64,000 bases of DNA from Bdellovibrionales bacterium. Lineage in GTDB: Bacteria > Bdellovibrionota > Bdellovibrionia > Bdellovibrionales > UBA1609. Under the pieces are notes generated by a model. That model did not search any database. It was not told where the DNA came from and saw only the letters and a program-made list of their open reading frames with translations. The DNA is taken from the NCBI GenBank assembly GCA_016714165.1, contig JADJNU010000001.1, forward strand, positions 1,178,001 to 1,242,000. Reading direction: 5' to 3'. Made by a program: the position numbers and the translations under genes. Numbering within the stretch: the stretch's first letter is position 1; each line of letters starts with the position of its first letter. Shown here piece by piece: positions 49,278 through 58,737 of the stretch.

Positions 49278-50798
49278 ATGCAAAAATGGACTAGGCAAAA
49301 ATGGCCCCCTCTTGCTTTAACTTTTCTCTTCATGGCCACGTCTTGTACTCCTTTGAGTCGAAGGGTTGCGGCGAAATTGGCGATCGACACAACCGGATCA
49401 CTGGGGTGCGAACACCTCCAGAGTCGACTATTTAATCATCTTGATGCCATCTTAATGGAGGAACAGACATTTCCAGAACCACTTCTCGTCAAAACTGAAT
49501 TGACAAAAAGGCTCACCGAAATTCTTTCAGAAAGAAATTTGAATTCATTGGACTCAAAGCTTGTTGATGACTTCGTCAACGCATACATGGACTTCTATCT
49601 TCTGGCGACAAAGTCACTTCCTGAGACACTCAGCACGAAGAATTCACCCAAGACGACTCTTGCCGCTCTTGTTGCTCTCGAGCTGGGCGATCAAACCACC
49701 CCTGAAAAGAGACAACTTCAACACCAATTGCTGAATCTCAGATCTGCGCTGCTGTCGGCATCTGAGAAGCTGGAACTCGATTGCGAAGAGCCAGACAAAG
49801 AACCCAAACATGATCCGGCGAGTGAAACTACGAATGGTCCAATTTTTGATTATCTTAAAAATAGATATCCCCTTCCCGTCTATGGTGGAATGAAATCGCT
49901 TCTCGTTGCCTACCAAAGTTGCGACATTCTGAATCTCAGTCCCATGAGTTCTAACTCCCCCCAAGTCGAGGGAATCTCTGTCGTAGGTCGTCATCCCAAC
50001 GGCAACGGAAATGTGCGCAAAATAACTTCTCTTAAGGATGTGGTCGAGACACACTATTATATCAAGGATCAAAGTCCGCCATCCGAGTCCTGCGCAAATC
50101 TGAAAAAAGCCCCTCTCATTTACGATTACGGTGGAAAACCGGCCTCCTCGCCCTCCTTGCATTCATCCTTAGACTTCTTTCAAGATTCCGGGAGTGGAAG
50201 TTCCGAACTCGGAACCGATTGCAGCGGTTTTGTGTTCACGGCCTACGCCGCTGCCGGTCTAAAGCTCAGATCAGACCAACCCCTAAAGGCTCTGCAAGTT
50301 CTTGGCGTCAGCGCAGGAATGCTCAAGGAACCTCAGAGCAACGGCTTAAACTGTCTGAGTAAAAAATTTGGCGAGCTTATTCCAGGCGACTTGATCGCTT
50401 CAAATGGCCATGTCGTGATGGTGGACTCCGTGGGAACAGATCCCTTCGGTATCGCTCATTATACAAAAGAATCCGAATGCGTGATCGATTCGATGAATGT
50501 TTCTCGATTCAATTTCACCATTTCCCAAAGCTCACCAAGCAAAGGGGCAATTGGAATGAACAGAATGTTAGCCGCTGACTACTTTGCAACATCCCCATCG
50601 ATGGGTAGCGGACTTAAAGATCACGCCGTCACAGCCTGCTTGAAAAGATTTGGCAAGAAAAAAAATCCATCAACTTCTTTGATCTCTGTTGTTCGCCACT
50701 CAAGCACTCTCCCTTGCCTATCTAAACCTGTTCCATTGACCCGCCAGGAATGCCTCCTTTCTTGCAATACTTCCAATTTGGATCATTTGCCCTTCTAG
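49278..50798 (+). CDS. NlpC/P60-type lipoprotein
   Basis: 506 residues. Lipobox ATSC with Cys23. The N-terminal half is helical and unrecognised. The C-terminal NlpC/P60 domain has the Cys nucleophile in GTDCSGFVFTAY (near 315) and a His in IPGDLIASNGHVVMV about 85 residues later, which form the cysteine peptidase pair. Such enzymes cut peptidoglycan stem peptides in the periplasm. The last 81 bp overlap the convergent mnmH gene. Confidence 0.82.
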   Translation: MQKWTRQKWPPLALTFLFMATSCTPLSRRVAAKLAIDTTGSLGCEHLQSRLFNHLDAILMEEQTFPEPLLVKTELTKRLTEILSERNLNSLDSKLVDDFVNAYMDFYLLATKSLPETLSTKNSPKTTLAALVALELGDQTTPEKRQLQHQLLNLRSALLSASEKLELDCEEPDKEPKHDPASETTNGPIFDYLKNRYPLPVYGGMKSLLVAYQSCDILNLSPMSSNSPQVEGISVVGRHPNGNGNVRKITSLKDVVETHYYIKDQSPPSESCANLKKAPLIYDYGGKPASSPSLHSSLDFFQDSGSGSSELGTDCSGFVFTAYAAAGLKLRSDQPLKALQVLGVSAGMLKEPQSNGLNCLSKKFGELIPGDLIASNGHVVMVDSVGTDPFGIAHYTKESECVIDSMNVSRFNFTISQSSPSKGAIGMNRMLAADYFATSPSMGSGLKDHAVTACLKRFGKKKNPSTSLISVVRHSSTLPCLSKPVPLTRQECLLSCNTSNLDHLPF

Positions 50799-51908
50799 GT
50801 GTTTGTTTTTCTCATTCAAAAACAATGAGCTTCTAGCTTTCTCGTTGGCCTGATAATGAGCGACATAGGCCAAACATTCCTCCCAATTACCAGAAAAAAC
50901 AGGAACCATATTTTTTCTATTCATCGAAAATCGATAAAGAGGGTCATAATAACATTCAAGCAGTTTCTTAATCCAAGTTAAGTGAAGCTCTTTGTATTTC
51001 GCTTCAAATGCATCTCTGATCATGGCAATCAATTGGTCTGCTGCTAAGCCACCTAACCTTCTCTGAATCCTCCGAGTGCAATGAATGAAATGTTCGCAAA
51101 GAGCCTCATGGGACAACCCCTTCGCAAGAGGAGATTCAACATATTCTTCATAGATGTTTTCGCTCCTCTGCTGTTCAGAAACTTGAAGATAAACCAGAGG
51201 GGCGCGAGCCATGCATTCGTACAATCCATGAGGCAGGGTCAGCCGACCAACCTGCCGACTCTCGTCCTCTACGAGAATTGAGCCTAAAGGGCCCTTTCTC
51301 GCCATCACAAGAGCTAGGGAATTCTCAAAGTTCATCTGAACAGGCTGGATCTCCTGAGGAAAGAGCCCAAACGCACTGCCTCGGTGGGAAGCAAGACTTT
51401 CAAGATCCAAAGAGTTATTGAACTCTTTAAGAAAACGCGTTTTTCCAGATCCCGTCATTCCACCTAAAACAAGAAAGCGAGGATATTGCTTAAAAACATT
51501 GAGTGCTTCTCGGCGCAGTCCCTTAAAGCCTTCTTCTACTCTCACGATGGCAAGTCCCGCTTCCTTCATCCACTCGCAGGCGATCTTGGAACGCAATCCC
51601 CCACGCCAGCAAAAAGCCAATGAAGAATCAGGGTCTCCCTCCCTCAAGGGCTTCTCGCCAACGAAGTGCCAGTTCCAAACGCAAGGATCTACCAATTCGT
51701 GACCCAAACGGATGGCAGCATCCTGACCACTTAACTTGTAGCAGAGTCCTACCTGGTGGCGGTGATCATTTTTCAGAATTGGAATATTGATAGCCCCGAA
51801 AAAGCTCCCCTGCGCAAACTCTCCCTCTGACCTAAGGTCGAGCAAGCGCAATCCTGAGTGCGCCACAACCATCTTGCCAAAAGCATCCTTTGAAGAAATG
51901 GATTCCAT
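50718..51908 (-). CDS. mnmH: tRNA 2-selenouridine synthase
   Basis: 396 residues. An N-terminal rhodanese domain (LLDLRSEGEFAQGSFFGAINIP) contains the catalytic Cys in SLAFCWRGGLRS. A P-loop domain (LGGMTGSGKT, then LASHRGSAFG) follows. This is the SelU/MnmH layout that replaces sulfur with selenium at U34 of some tRNAs, with a geranylated intermediate. It needs selenophosphate, so a selD gene should exist elsewhere. Its C-terminus overlaps the convergent NlpC/P60 gene. Confidence 0.92.
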   Translation of the reverse strand: MESISSKDAFGKMVVAHSGLRLLDLRSEGEFAQGSFFGAINIPILKNDHRHQVGLCYKLSGQDAAIRLGHELVDPCVWNWHFVGEKPLREGDPDSSLAFCWRGGLRSKIACEWMKEAGLAIVRVEEGFKGLRREALNVFKQYPRFLVLGGMTGSGKTRFLKEFNNSLDLESLASHRGSAFGLFPQEIQPVQMNFENSLALVMARKGPLGSILVEDESRQVGRLTLPHGLYECMARAPLVYLQVSEQQRSENIYEEYVESPLAKGLSHEALCEHFIHCTRRIQRRLGGLAADQLIAMIRDAFEAKYKELHLTWIKKLLECYYDPLYRFSMNRKNMVPVFSGNWEECLAYVAHYQANEKARSSLFLNEKNKHLEGQMIQIGSIARKEAFLAGQWNRFR

Positions 51909-51977
51909 CAGAACAGCATAAATCTCCAGGCTCCGGCCCTAGCTATGGCAGCGCCTCTCTTTAGATTCAAGGACTTT

Positions 51978-54286
51978 CTACTGCTTTTTGATAGTGAAAT
52001 AGCGAGGGGCACTCCAAGGTGAAGAATACTTTCCTTGCTCAGCCCTCAAACGCCAAAATACCTGACCCGAAAAGTCCCCACTGCTGAGAGCAAGGTCAAG
52101 ATTTTTTACAGACTTCTCCTGAAGAATTTTTGAAAAACTGGAATCATTTGAAAATTGAATTCGATAGGTTTTTGCCTGAGATACCTCATGCCATTCAAAA
52201 ACCACAGGACTTGCTGCTGTACCAAAGGCAATGAGAGTAAGACCATTTTCTGGACCCTCAACCTGGGGAGCTGGCAAAACAAATGTATTTTTCACTTCTA
52301 TTTTTTCGGTTGCAGAAAAATCGCTCACAATTTCGTTTCGATCACTGATTGCCGCTACTTTAAGAAAGCTTGTACCTGGCTTAAAATCTTTCTCAATTTC
52401 ATTGTTACGGGTATCAATAGTTTCAACATCTTTGCTGAAATCACTTTTTGAACTCACCAGCAATCGATAAGCCTTGGGCCCGAGGCACTCCCTCCCACTT
52501 CCATTTGTATTTGGCCCTTTTCGTCTCAACCTCAGAGGAAGAGCTTACCTTTTGAATTATAATTTCAGACTGTTTCTGCCGAGGAGAATCAAGCTTGATC
52601 TCAATTTTTCCCAAATCACTGAAGGCAGATCGAGTCTCATCTGCGCGCGCCCTAGCCCTCCAGTAAAATGCTCCTGGCTTAGCCGCTCTCCATACAGCTC
52701 GAGGGTATCTTGTCTCAAATGACGAAATCATTTTGGAAAACTTTGCGGTCCCAGAGATTTCCACTTCATATGTCTTCGCTCCCTCAACTTTCTTCCACTG
52801 TAAGCTTGGTGGATTGATAGGGAGTAACTTCGCCAAACCGGCCGGACTGCGGTCAGTTGTCTCTGGAAAACTCAAAGTGATTTTCCTCTCTTTTTCGGAC
52901 AGTTCGGGAGCCTTAAGCTCTTTTAAGACCTCCTTGCCATTTTCATCTGAATTCAATGCCTCATTTGTTGGATCCAGCTTGAGGTCCTCAGGTGGAACTT
53001 CTCCCTCCTTCAAAGAGGAATCTGCCAATGCCTTTGCCTCCAATCGGGCTTGGCGATCGATTCCGAATTGGTAGACGTCACTCCATTTGTCAGCTATCGG
53101 CGTAGCTCCCTCTGCTTTGACGCGCCAGTAGTATTCTCCCGGTTCCAAAACAACTCCCGCCACGAAGTGTGTTCCGCTAACAACTTGTTCTTGGATCCCT
53201 GAGCTAAATTGAGAATCTGAGGAGACCTGCCATCTGTACGAATCTACTCCCCGCTTATCTTGCCACTCGAATTTCAATTCCAGCGACTTCCCTCCTGAGG
53301 GTATGTCCATGCCGTGAAAGGGGTAAATCAACAGGGGGGGCTCCTTTTTCAGCAGGACAAATTCACCCTGCCGACTGATATCTTCCCAATCCGACTCGCC
53401 GCTCTTTTTTGCCTTGAATACGCCAATAGTATGTTCCTTCAACCGAAAGATCCTTTGTTGCGAAAGAGGAGGCTGGAACTTCTTCTTGAATCAAATTCTT
53501 AGAAAAGTCCTCTTCATTTGATATTTGAATGCGATGAGTGAAGCTTCTCGCAATCACCTCTTCCCAGATAAATTTGACATATCCTCCCCCTTCAATCCAC
53601 ACCTTCGCTCCAAAACCTGGGCTACGAAGAACGAGCGAATCCTCCACAAGCTTTAATACACGGTCATTGTCGACCTCAATGGCACGATTTCTGGAAATCG
53701 TTTTGCCTTGATCATTAAGGCGCATTTCAATCCCACCCAAAGATGTCGAGACTGAAATCTTGCCTTTCTTACTTCTTTGTAATTTCACGGAGTTTTCTTT
53801 ATGGGAGCCCTCGAGAATCGCAACCGAATTTCCTTGTCGCAGTTGAATGGCATTTCCCTTTTGAACCGTCGCAATGATACCCCCAATTTGAAGATCAAGA
53901 ACAAGGTCCTTTCGGGCGCGTCTCAATATCACTAAGCTATTGGACGCCACGTCTATGCTCAGTCCTTCTTCAAATCGAACATTTACCCCTGAATTTTCAC
54001 CTGTAAAAATGCTGTCATTTTCGAAAAGAACTTCATGTTCAAAAGCTGGAAACCAACTCATGCTATTGCCGATTCGACGACGGACATCTTGTTCTGCAGC
54101 AATGATTTGGCCAATGGGCTCTCGGTTATCAACACGATAGCCAGACCATTCACGCAAAAGGCGATCCTGCACAATCAGATATGCACTCCCGAGAATTGCG
54201 ATGATAGACACTGCGAGCACCAACCGATCCACTCGTCCTAGTCCAAGGTCTCGTGACAATCGCAAAGAACCTCCCTTTCGATACAT
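51978..54286 (-). pseudogene. FecR-like protein with fibronectin-type repeats, interrupted by two frame shifts
   Basis: AAGGAGG precedes the ATG at 54286. A membrane segment at about residues 20-42 (VDRLVLAVSIIAILGSAYLIV) anchors the protein. A FecR-like domain follows (about 60-210), then repeated fibronectin-like modules with the phrase FxHRIQISNEEDFSK, YRWQVSSDSQFSS, YEVEISGTAKFSK and YRLLVSSKSDFSK. The frame shifts at six T (53405-53410) and at GGGCCC (52476-52481); dropping one base at each gives 768 residues in one unbroken module series. Probably a periplasmic sensor or scaffold. Divergent from the SpoIIE-like phosphatase gene. Confidence 0.85.
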
Positions 54287-54379
54287 ATATCGAACCTCCT
54301 TCCTTATTTTTTAAGTCCAAAAAATGAAACATGTATTGATGAGTTGATTTGTCTTTAAATACCGCCGAGAAGGAATTCA

Positions 54380-56251
54380 ATGAAATATTTCAAGCGAATA
54401 CCTCTTCGTTATAAATTGCTTGTGTTGCTGGTAACGCTGACTTCCTTGTCTCTTCTTGTCTATGCTCGACTGGCTTTAAATATTTTTGAAGAGGACAAGC
54501 TTGCCTACGTGTTCGACTCCAGTCTCGCTCACGTGGAGGCTGTTGCTAAGCAATTCCGATCTGAAGTCGAATTTGACTCGTCCAAAATCCAATTCTATAT
54601 GAAAGGGTACCAGACTGATCTGGCAACATTCCACTCGTACACTCTTGCCATTCAACCCTCCGATCCCTTTATGGACGGAATCTGGACGTATCACCTAGAC
54701 GAAGGTTCGACCTCATACGTTCTTAAGGGAGAAAGCACAAAACCAAATCTGAACCCCGAATTGAAGGAGAACCTATTTGATTCCAGTTCAAATCTCATAT
54801 CTTCCGCACTTGAAAATGAAATTGGAATTTCAGCAATCGCAAATCGCCCGGGCTATTGGTTTTTGTCCATGAGGTACAGGCAAGCGGAACAAAAAAAGCC
54901 AATTGTTGTCATTGCTCTTTTTAATAGGGGCAACTTTTTAGATTTCTTTTCAAATCCACAGCTGGAGGACACCTTTCTTGTAAGCCAAAACAACAGAGTC
55001 TTATTAAAGCCGCTACAACCAACCTATCCCGAGCTTTCAAATCCCGAACTTGAAGAAGCTTTGCAGTATCTTTCCAATCCCGAGAATTCAAAATCATCCG
55101 TCCATACATGGAAAACAACAAAAAGTTCGTCATCACCACCCTCGTGGCTTTTATCGGCAATTTTGGTCGGAGTTGGTGATCTTAAAATTGTGGCCTTTGT
55201 TCCAAAGAATGCGGCCTTGGCAACCGTTAGATTGCTGGCCGTTAAATCAACTCTCTTTCTTATTCTTCTTATTGCCTTCGCCGCAATTGTCAGCGTTATC
55301 GCAGCTCACCAACTCACCGGCTCGCTAAAACGACTCTTTGAAGCGACGCGAAAGGTGGCTACAGGAAACTTTGACATTGAAGTCCCCGTCGAATCAGAAG
55401 ATGAGGTCGGAGGTCTCACCCGAGGGTTCAATCATATGACTCAAGAAATCAAGCGCCTCCTCATTAACACTGCTGAAAAATCACGAATGGAATCCGAACT
55501 TCTCACGGCAAGAACTGTTCAAGCGACTCTGTTCCCGAATCCAAAATTTTCGTCAAACGCAATATCAATCGAAGGCTACTACGAACCCGCAAGTGAATGC
55601 GGAGGTGATTGGTGGTACTACACCAGAATTGGCTCAATCACTTACCTCTTGATTGGCGATGCGACGGGACATGGCGTTCCAGCTGCCCTCGTCACTTCAG
55701 CTGCCCGCAGTGCAGCTCGAATATTTGAGGAACTTCCAGAACAATCCGTTGATCATCTGATGTCTTTGTTGAATAAGGCCATCAACGGGACCTCGGGCGG
55801 GCAGGTCAACATGACTTTTTTTCTGGCCTCTTTCGACGAAAAAACAGGCACACTTCAATATTCCAATGCCTCTCACGACCCCCCATTTTTGATCCGGCCA
55901 AAGGTGGGCGAAAAGCTGCGACAAAACGATGTAATTCCCTTGATGAACGCGGCCGGCAAACGTTTGGGCGAGTCACCAGATTCGGTATACACCGTTGCTC
56001 AAGAAAAACTGAATCCGGGAGATAAACTTGTCTTCTATACGGATGGGGTCACCGAACTTAGAAATCCAGCGGGCGAACTTTGGGGTGAGCGAAAGTTTAT
56101 TCGCACTATTCTTAAAACTCTCAACAGCGAGGACAGTTCTCTCGATGCAGCGATGAAGAATCTCCACCTCAGCATCCTTGAACATCGCCAAGATGCACTT
56201 CTGAATGACGACATCACCTATTTCATGTTGCATTATAGTCGAGTTGGTTGA
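54380..56251 (+). CDS. Membrane sensor with HAMP and PP2C (RsbU/SpoIIE-type) phosphatase domains
   Basis: 623 residues. Two membrane segments (about 11-33 and 292-312) enclose a 260-residue periplasmic sensor. A HAMP domain (RRLFEATRKVATGNFDIEVPV) and a short coiled coil follow. The phosphatase domain has ECGGDWWYY, GDATGHGVPAAL, SNASHDPPFLI, YTDGVTELRNP and DDITYFML, all the metal-binding Asp and Gly motifs. Such proteins dephosphorylate anti-anti-sigma factors to control a partner-switching pathway. No partner sits next door. The divergent FecR-like gene suggests a linked envelope signal (inference). Confidence 0.92.
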   Translation: MKYFKRIPLRYKLLVLLVTLTSLSLLVYARLALNIFEEDKLAYVFDSSLAHVEAVAKQFRSEVEFDSSKIQFYMKGYQTDLATFHSYTLAIQPSDPFMDGIWTYHLDEGSTSYVLKGESTKPNLNPELKENLFDSSSNLISSALENEIGISAIANRPGYWFLSMRYRQAEQKKPIVVIALFNRGNFLDFFSNPQLEDTFLVSQNNRVLLKPLQPTYPELSNPELEEALQYLSNPENSKSSVHTWKTTKSSSSPPSWLLSAILVGVGDLKIVAFVPKNAALATVRLLAVKSTLFLILLIAFAAIVSVIAAHQLTGSLKRLFEATRKVATGNFDIEVPVESEDEVGGLTRGFNHMTQEIKRLLINTAEKSRMESELLTARTVQATLFPNPKFSSNAISIEGYYEPASECGGDWWYYTRIGSITYLLIGDATGHGVPAALVTSAARSAARIFEELPEQSVDHLMSLLNKAINGTSGGQVNMTFFLASFDEKTGTLQYSNASHDPPFLIRPKVGEKLRQNDVIPLMNAAGKRLGESPDSVYTVAQEKLNPGDKLVFYTDGVTELRNPAGELWGERKFIRTILKTLNSEDSSLDAAMKNLHLSILEHRQDALLNDDITYFMLHYSRVG

Positions 56252-56342
56252 TTTTTTTTGACTGAGGCTCGCTTTACGGCCAGACTTTCATAGTGGGTAA
56301 AATTCCAAAACTTGATTTTTTATTCCAAAATCCTCCATCAAC

Positions 56343-57698
56343 TTGGTTTTTGGCCTATTCTCTTTCTTTTGTTTAGTGATTATTTTCTCCCCGGCTCGAG
56401 CTGAAGAGACACCTGTGCCCGAACAGGCAACCACAGAGACCGAGACCGAAATGAACTCCCTAAAGAGCGAAGAAGGTCCTGAAGGTGGCAACAATAATGA
56501 ACCACCGAAAAATAATGATTTGCCTGCGACTCCTTTGGACGCTACCTCTACTGAGGTCTCGCCTCAACCTCCTGCTGCCATTGTAGAGCCCATTCCCATT
56601 GAGTTCTTTCGCCCTGAACTCGGCCAAACAAGCAATGAAAATCGGACACGTGTCATGGTTTCTGGAAAGACGATACCTGGGGCCTCGATTGTGGTTGCCA
56701 ATAAAAAGCTACCCTATTTTAGTGCCAACCAAAAACTTAATTATTTGAATTTAGAAGACGTTCTCATCGGAAAACGAACGGCCATAGCCAATGCCGAAGG
56801 CCTCTTTCTCTTTAATTTTGATCTTCCACCAGAAAATATCCAAATCACACTGAAAATCACCAAACCCAAATCACAGGTGAACCAAGCCTTTCAACTCAAT
56901 CTTGCCGTCACCAAACAGGAAGTAAAGGTCTCCGATTTAGGTGAGCTAAAGGAAAGCCCCCTGTATTCCAAACATTATGCCGTCTGGCTTGGTACGGGTT
57001 TTAATTTTCTACGTTACGCGCAGGAAAGCTCGGACATCCAATCTGATATTGAGTTCCAAACTTTTAAAGGGCCCTCTTTTTTTGCGAGGGGCTGGTGGAA
57101 GGTTAAAGAAGAATTGGACGCAAGTTTTGAAGCCAAAATGTCTCCCGGGGGCGTAGATTCCTCGAGCAGCATTGATATTTCGTCCGGAAATTACAATTGG
57201 ACCATTTATGCGATTGAAGGCACATATTACCCTCATAATTGGAGAACGACTTTTTTTGGACTCCCCTCGCGTTGGGGAGCGAGAGCTGGTCTTCAACACC
57301 ATATTGTGCCTTTTATTTCCAGGACTGGTGCCTCCGAAACATCTGCTGAAATTGTCACAAACTCCCTCTCAATGTTTACAATTGGATTTCAAAACAATGT
57401 AGACATAAGCTCAAAATGGGCCTTCGAATGGCTGATGCGCTACCAATCCCCTTTATTCATGGGAAGCGTATTTCAAATACTTCCCAATTTTGGATTTGAC
57501 GGTTCTGTCGGTTTGATTCGTGCTCTTCAACGAAATTGGAAGTTGGGATTTTATTGGTACGGGCAATGGCATGACTATTCCTTTGTTCACAAAGATCGAT
57601 ATTTGATCAATCAGGGAGACACCACTCCCACAATCAAGGGCCATCAGGTTCTATTTTTTTCAAACATAGAAGTCAGGGCCGGATTTGAATTCAATTAG
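56343..57698 (+). CDS. Exported protein with probable beta-barrel C-terminus
   Basis: 451 residues from a TTG start; no ribosome site is convincing, and an upstream ATT (56322) is the only other non-stop option, so the start is uncertain. A signal peptide ends at SPARAEE. A Pro/Glu/Asn-rich linker (25-85) and a small fold (TRVMVSGKTIPGASIVVANK) lead to a C-terminal strand-rich part ending in Asn that resembles an outer-membrane barrel. Family not recognised. It overlaps the convergent ROK gene by 8 bp. Confidence 0.7.
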   Translation: MVFGLFSFFCLVIIFSPARAEETPVPEQATTETETEMNSLKSEEGPEGGNNNEPPKNNDLPATPLDATSTEVSPQPPAAIVEPIPIEFFRPELGQTSNENRTRVMVSGKTIPGASIVVANKKLPYFSANQKLNYLNLEDVLIGKRTAIANAEGLFLFNFDLPPENIQITLKITKPKSQVNQAFQLNLAVTKQEVKVSDLGELKESPLYSKHYAVWLGTGFNFLRYAQESSDIQSDIEFQTFKGPSFFARGWWKVKEELDASFEAKMSPGGVDSSSSIDISSGNYNWTIYAIEGTYYPHNWRTTFFGLPSRWGARAGLQHHIVPFISRTGASETSAEIVTNSLSMFTIGFQNNVDISSKWAFEWLMRYQSPLFMGSVFQILPNFGFDGSVGLIRALQRNWKLGFYWYGQWHDYSFVHKDRYLINQGDTTPTIKGHQVLFFSNIEVRAGFEFN

Positions 57699-58629
57699 TA
57701 TCCGGGAAGAGGGCAACATAAGCTCCTCCCAGCAGACCTGTCTCCAGCCCCAGTTTTGCCAAACCTATGTCGGGCAGCAAGTCGATACCAGTGCGTCGAG
57801 TCGACAATTGAGTCTTTATCTTTTCTCGAGCCAGTGGCAAAAACAGATCGGTCGCTTCGCTAAAGCCACCAGAAATCAATATCTTCTCGGGCGAAAAGAG
57901 GACGACCAAAGTTGTTATCATTTGAGAAAAATAGTCAGAATACTCCACGAGTGCCTCTTCACATCTCTGATCACCCGCACGAGCACGGCTGACAAGCTGC
58001 TCACCAGTCAAATTGGGCTCTCGCCACAGTGAAGCCATTCTGCGGGTGAAATTAACCCCAGAAAGGAAAGCCTCCGCGCAACCATAGTTTCCACAACCGC
58101 ATGGGGCTGAAATATCTCCCGCTCGTAAGTACACATGCCCGACCTCAGGATGTAGACCTCGACCTGAGCGCAAAAGGCTGCCGTTTGCGACAACGCCAAC
58201 ACCAAGCCCCGTCCCCAAAGTCATCACAACAAAATTACGGACACCCACTCCCGCTCCCTTCCACCCCTCTGCCAAAGCAGCCGCAGCCGCGTCATTTTCA
58301 AGCTTCACCGGCAGAGAGACTTCTTTGGCTAAAAGGGAGCTCAGGGGAACCTCTCCCCAACGCTCATTTTTTCCGTGAAGATTCGTCGGATCCAACAAGC
58401 GCCCAGTCGCTGGGTCCAGAGGACCTGCTGAAGCCAGTCCAACGGCTTGTATATTCGGAAACGACCCTTGCAGTTCCCTGATGATTCGCGCTATTTGGTC
58501 AATCAAACCCGACGGGCCCCGATTGAGAATCACCACTTCTCGCAAAACACGATGAATTTGCCCATTTTCAGAAACAAGGCCCGCTGACACTTTCGTCCCA
58601 CCCAGATCTATTCCCACAACTTGCTTCAC
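57691..58629 (-). CDS. ROK-family sugar kinase
   Basis: 312 residues. VGIDLGGTKVSAGLV is the phosphate-1 loop. ENDAAAAALAEGWKG carries the catalytic Asp, and MTLGTGLGVGVV is the phosphate-2 loop. GHVYLRAG and CGCGNYGCAE give the His/Cys zinc site of the ROK family. Glucose, or an amino-sugar, is the likely substrate; the exact sugar is not clear. GTG start. Confidence 0.9.
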   Translation of the reverse strand: MKQVVGIDLGGTKVSAGLVSENGQIHRVLREVVILNRGPSGLIDQIARIIRELQGSFPNIQAVGLASAGPLDPATGRLLDPTNLHGKNERWGEVPLSSLLAKEVSLPVKLENDAAAAALAEGWKGAGVGVRNFVVMTLGTGLGVGVVANGSLLRSGRGLHPEVGHVYLRAGDISAPCGCGNYGCAEAFLSGVNFTRRMASLWREPNLTGEQLVSRARAGDQRCEEALVEYSDYFSQMITTLVVLFSPEKILISGGFSEATDLFLPLAREKIKTQLSTRRTGIDLLPDIGLAKLGLETGLLGGAYVALFPDTN

Positions 58630-58737
58630 GCTTTCGCCTCACTCATTCATTGACTACTTGTGATACTGGGTTGCCAGACTCACTTCTCATGGGAATAATA
58701 GAATCTCAGAAGATTGGATGCAAGCAAGGAGGCCACA

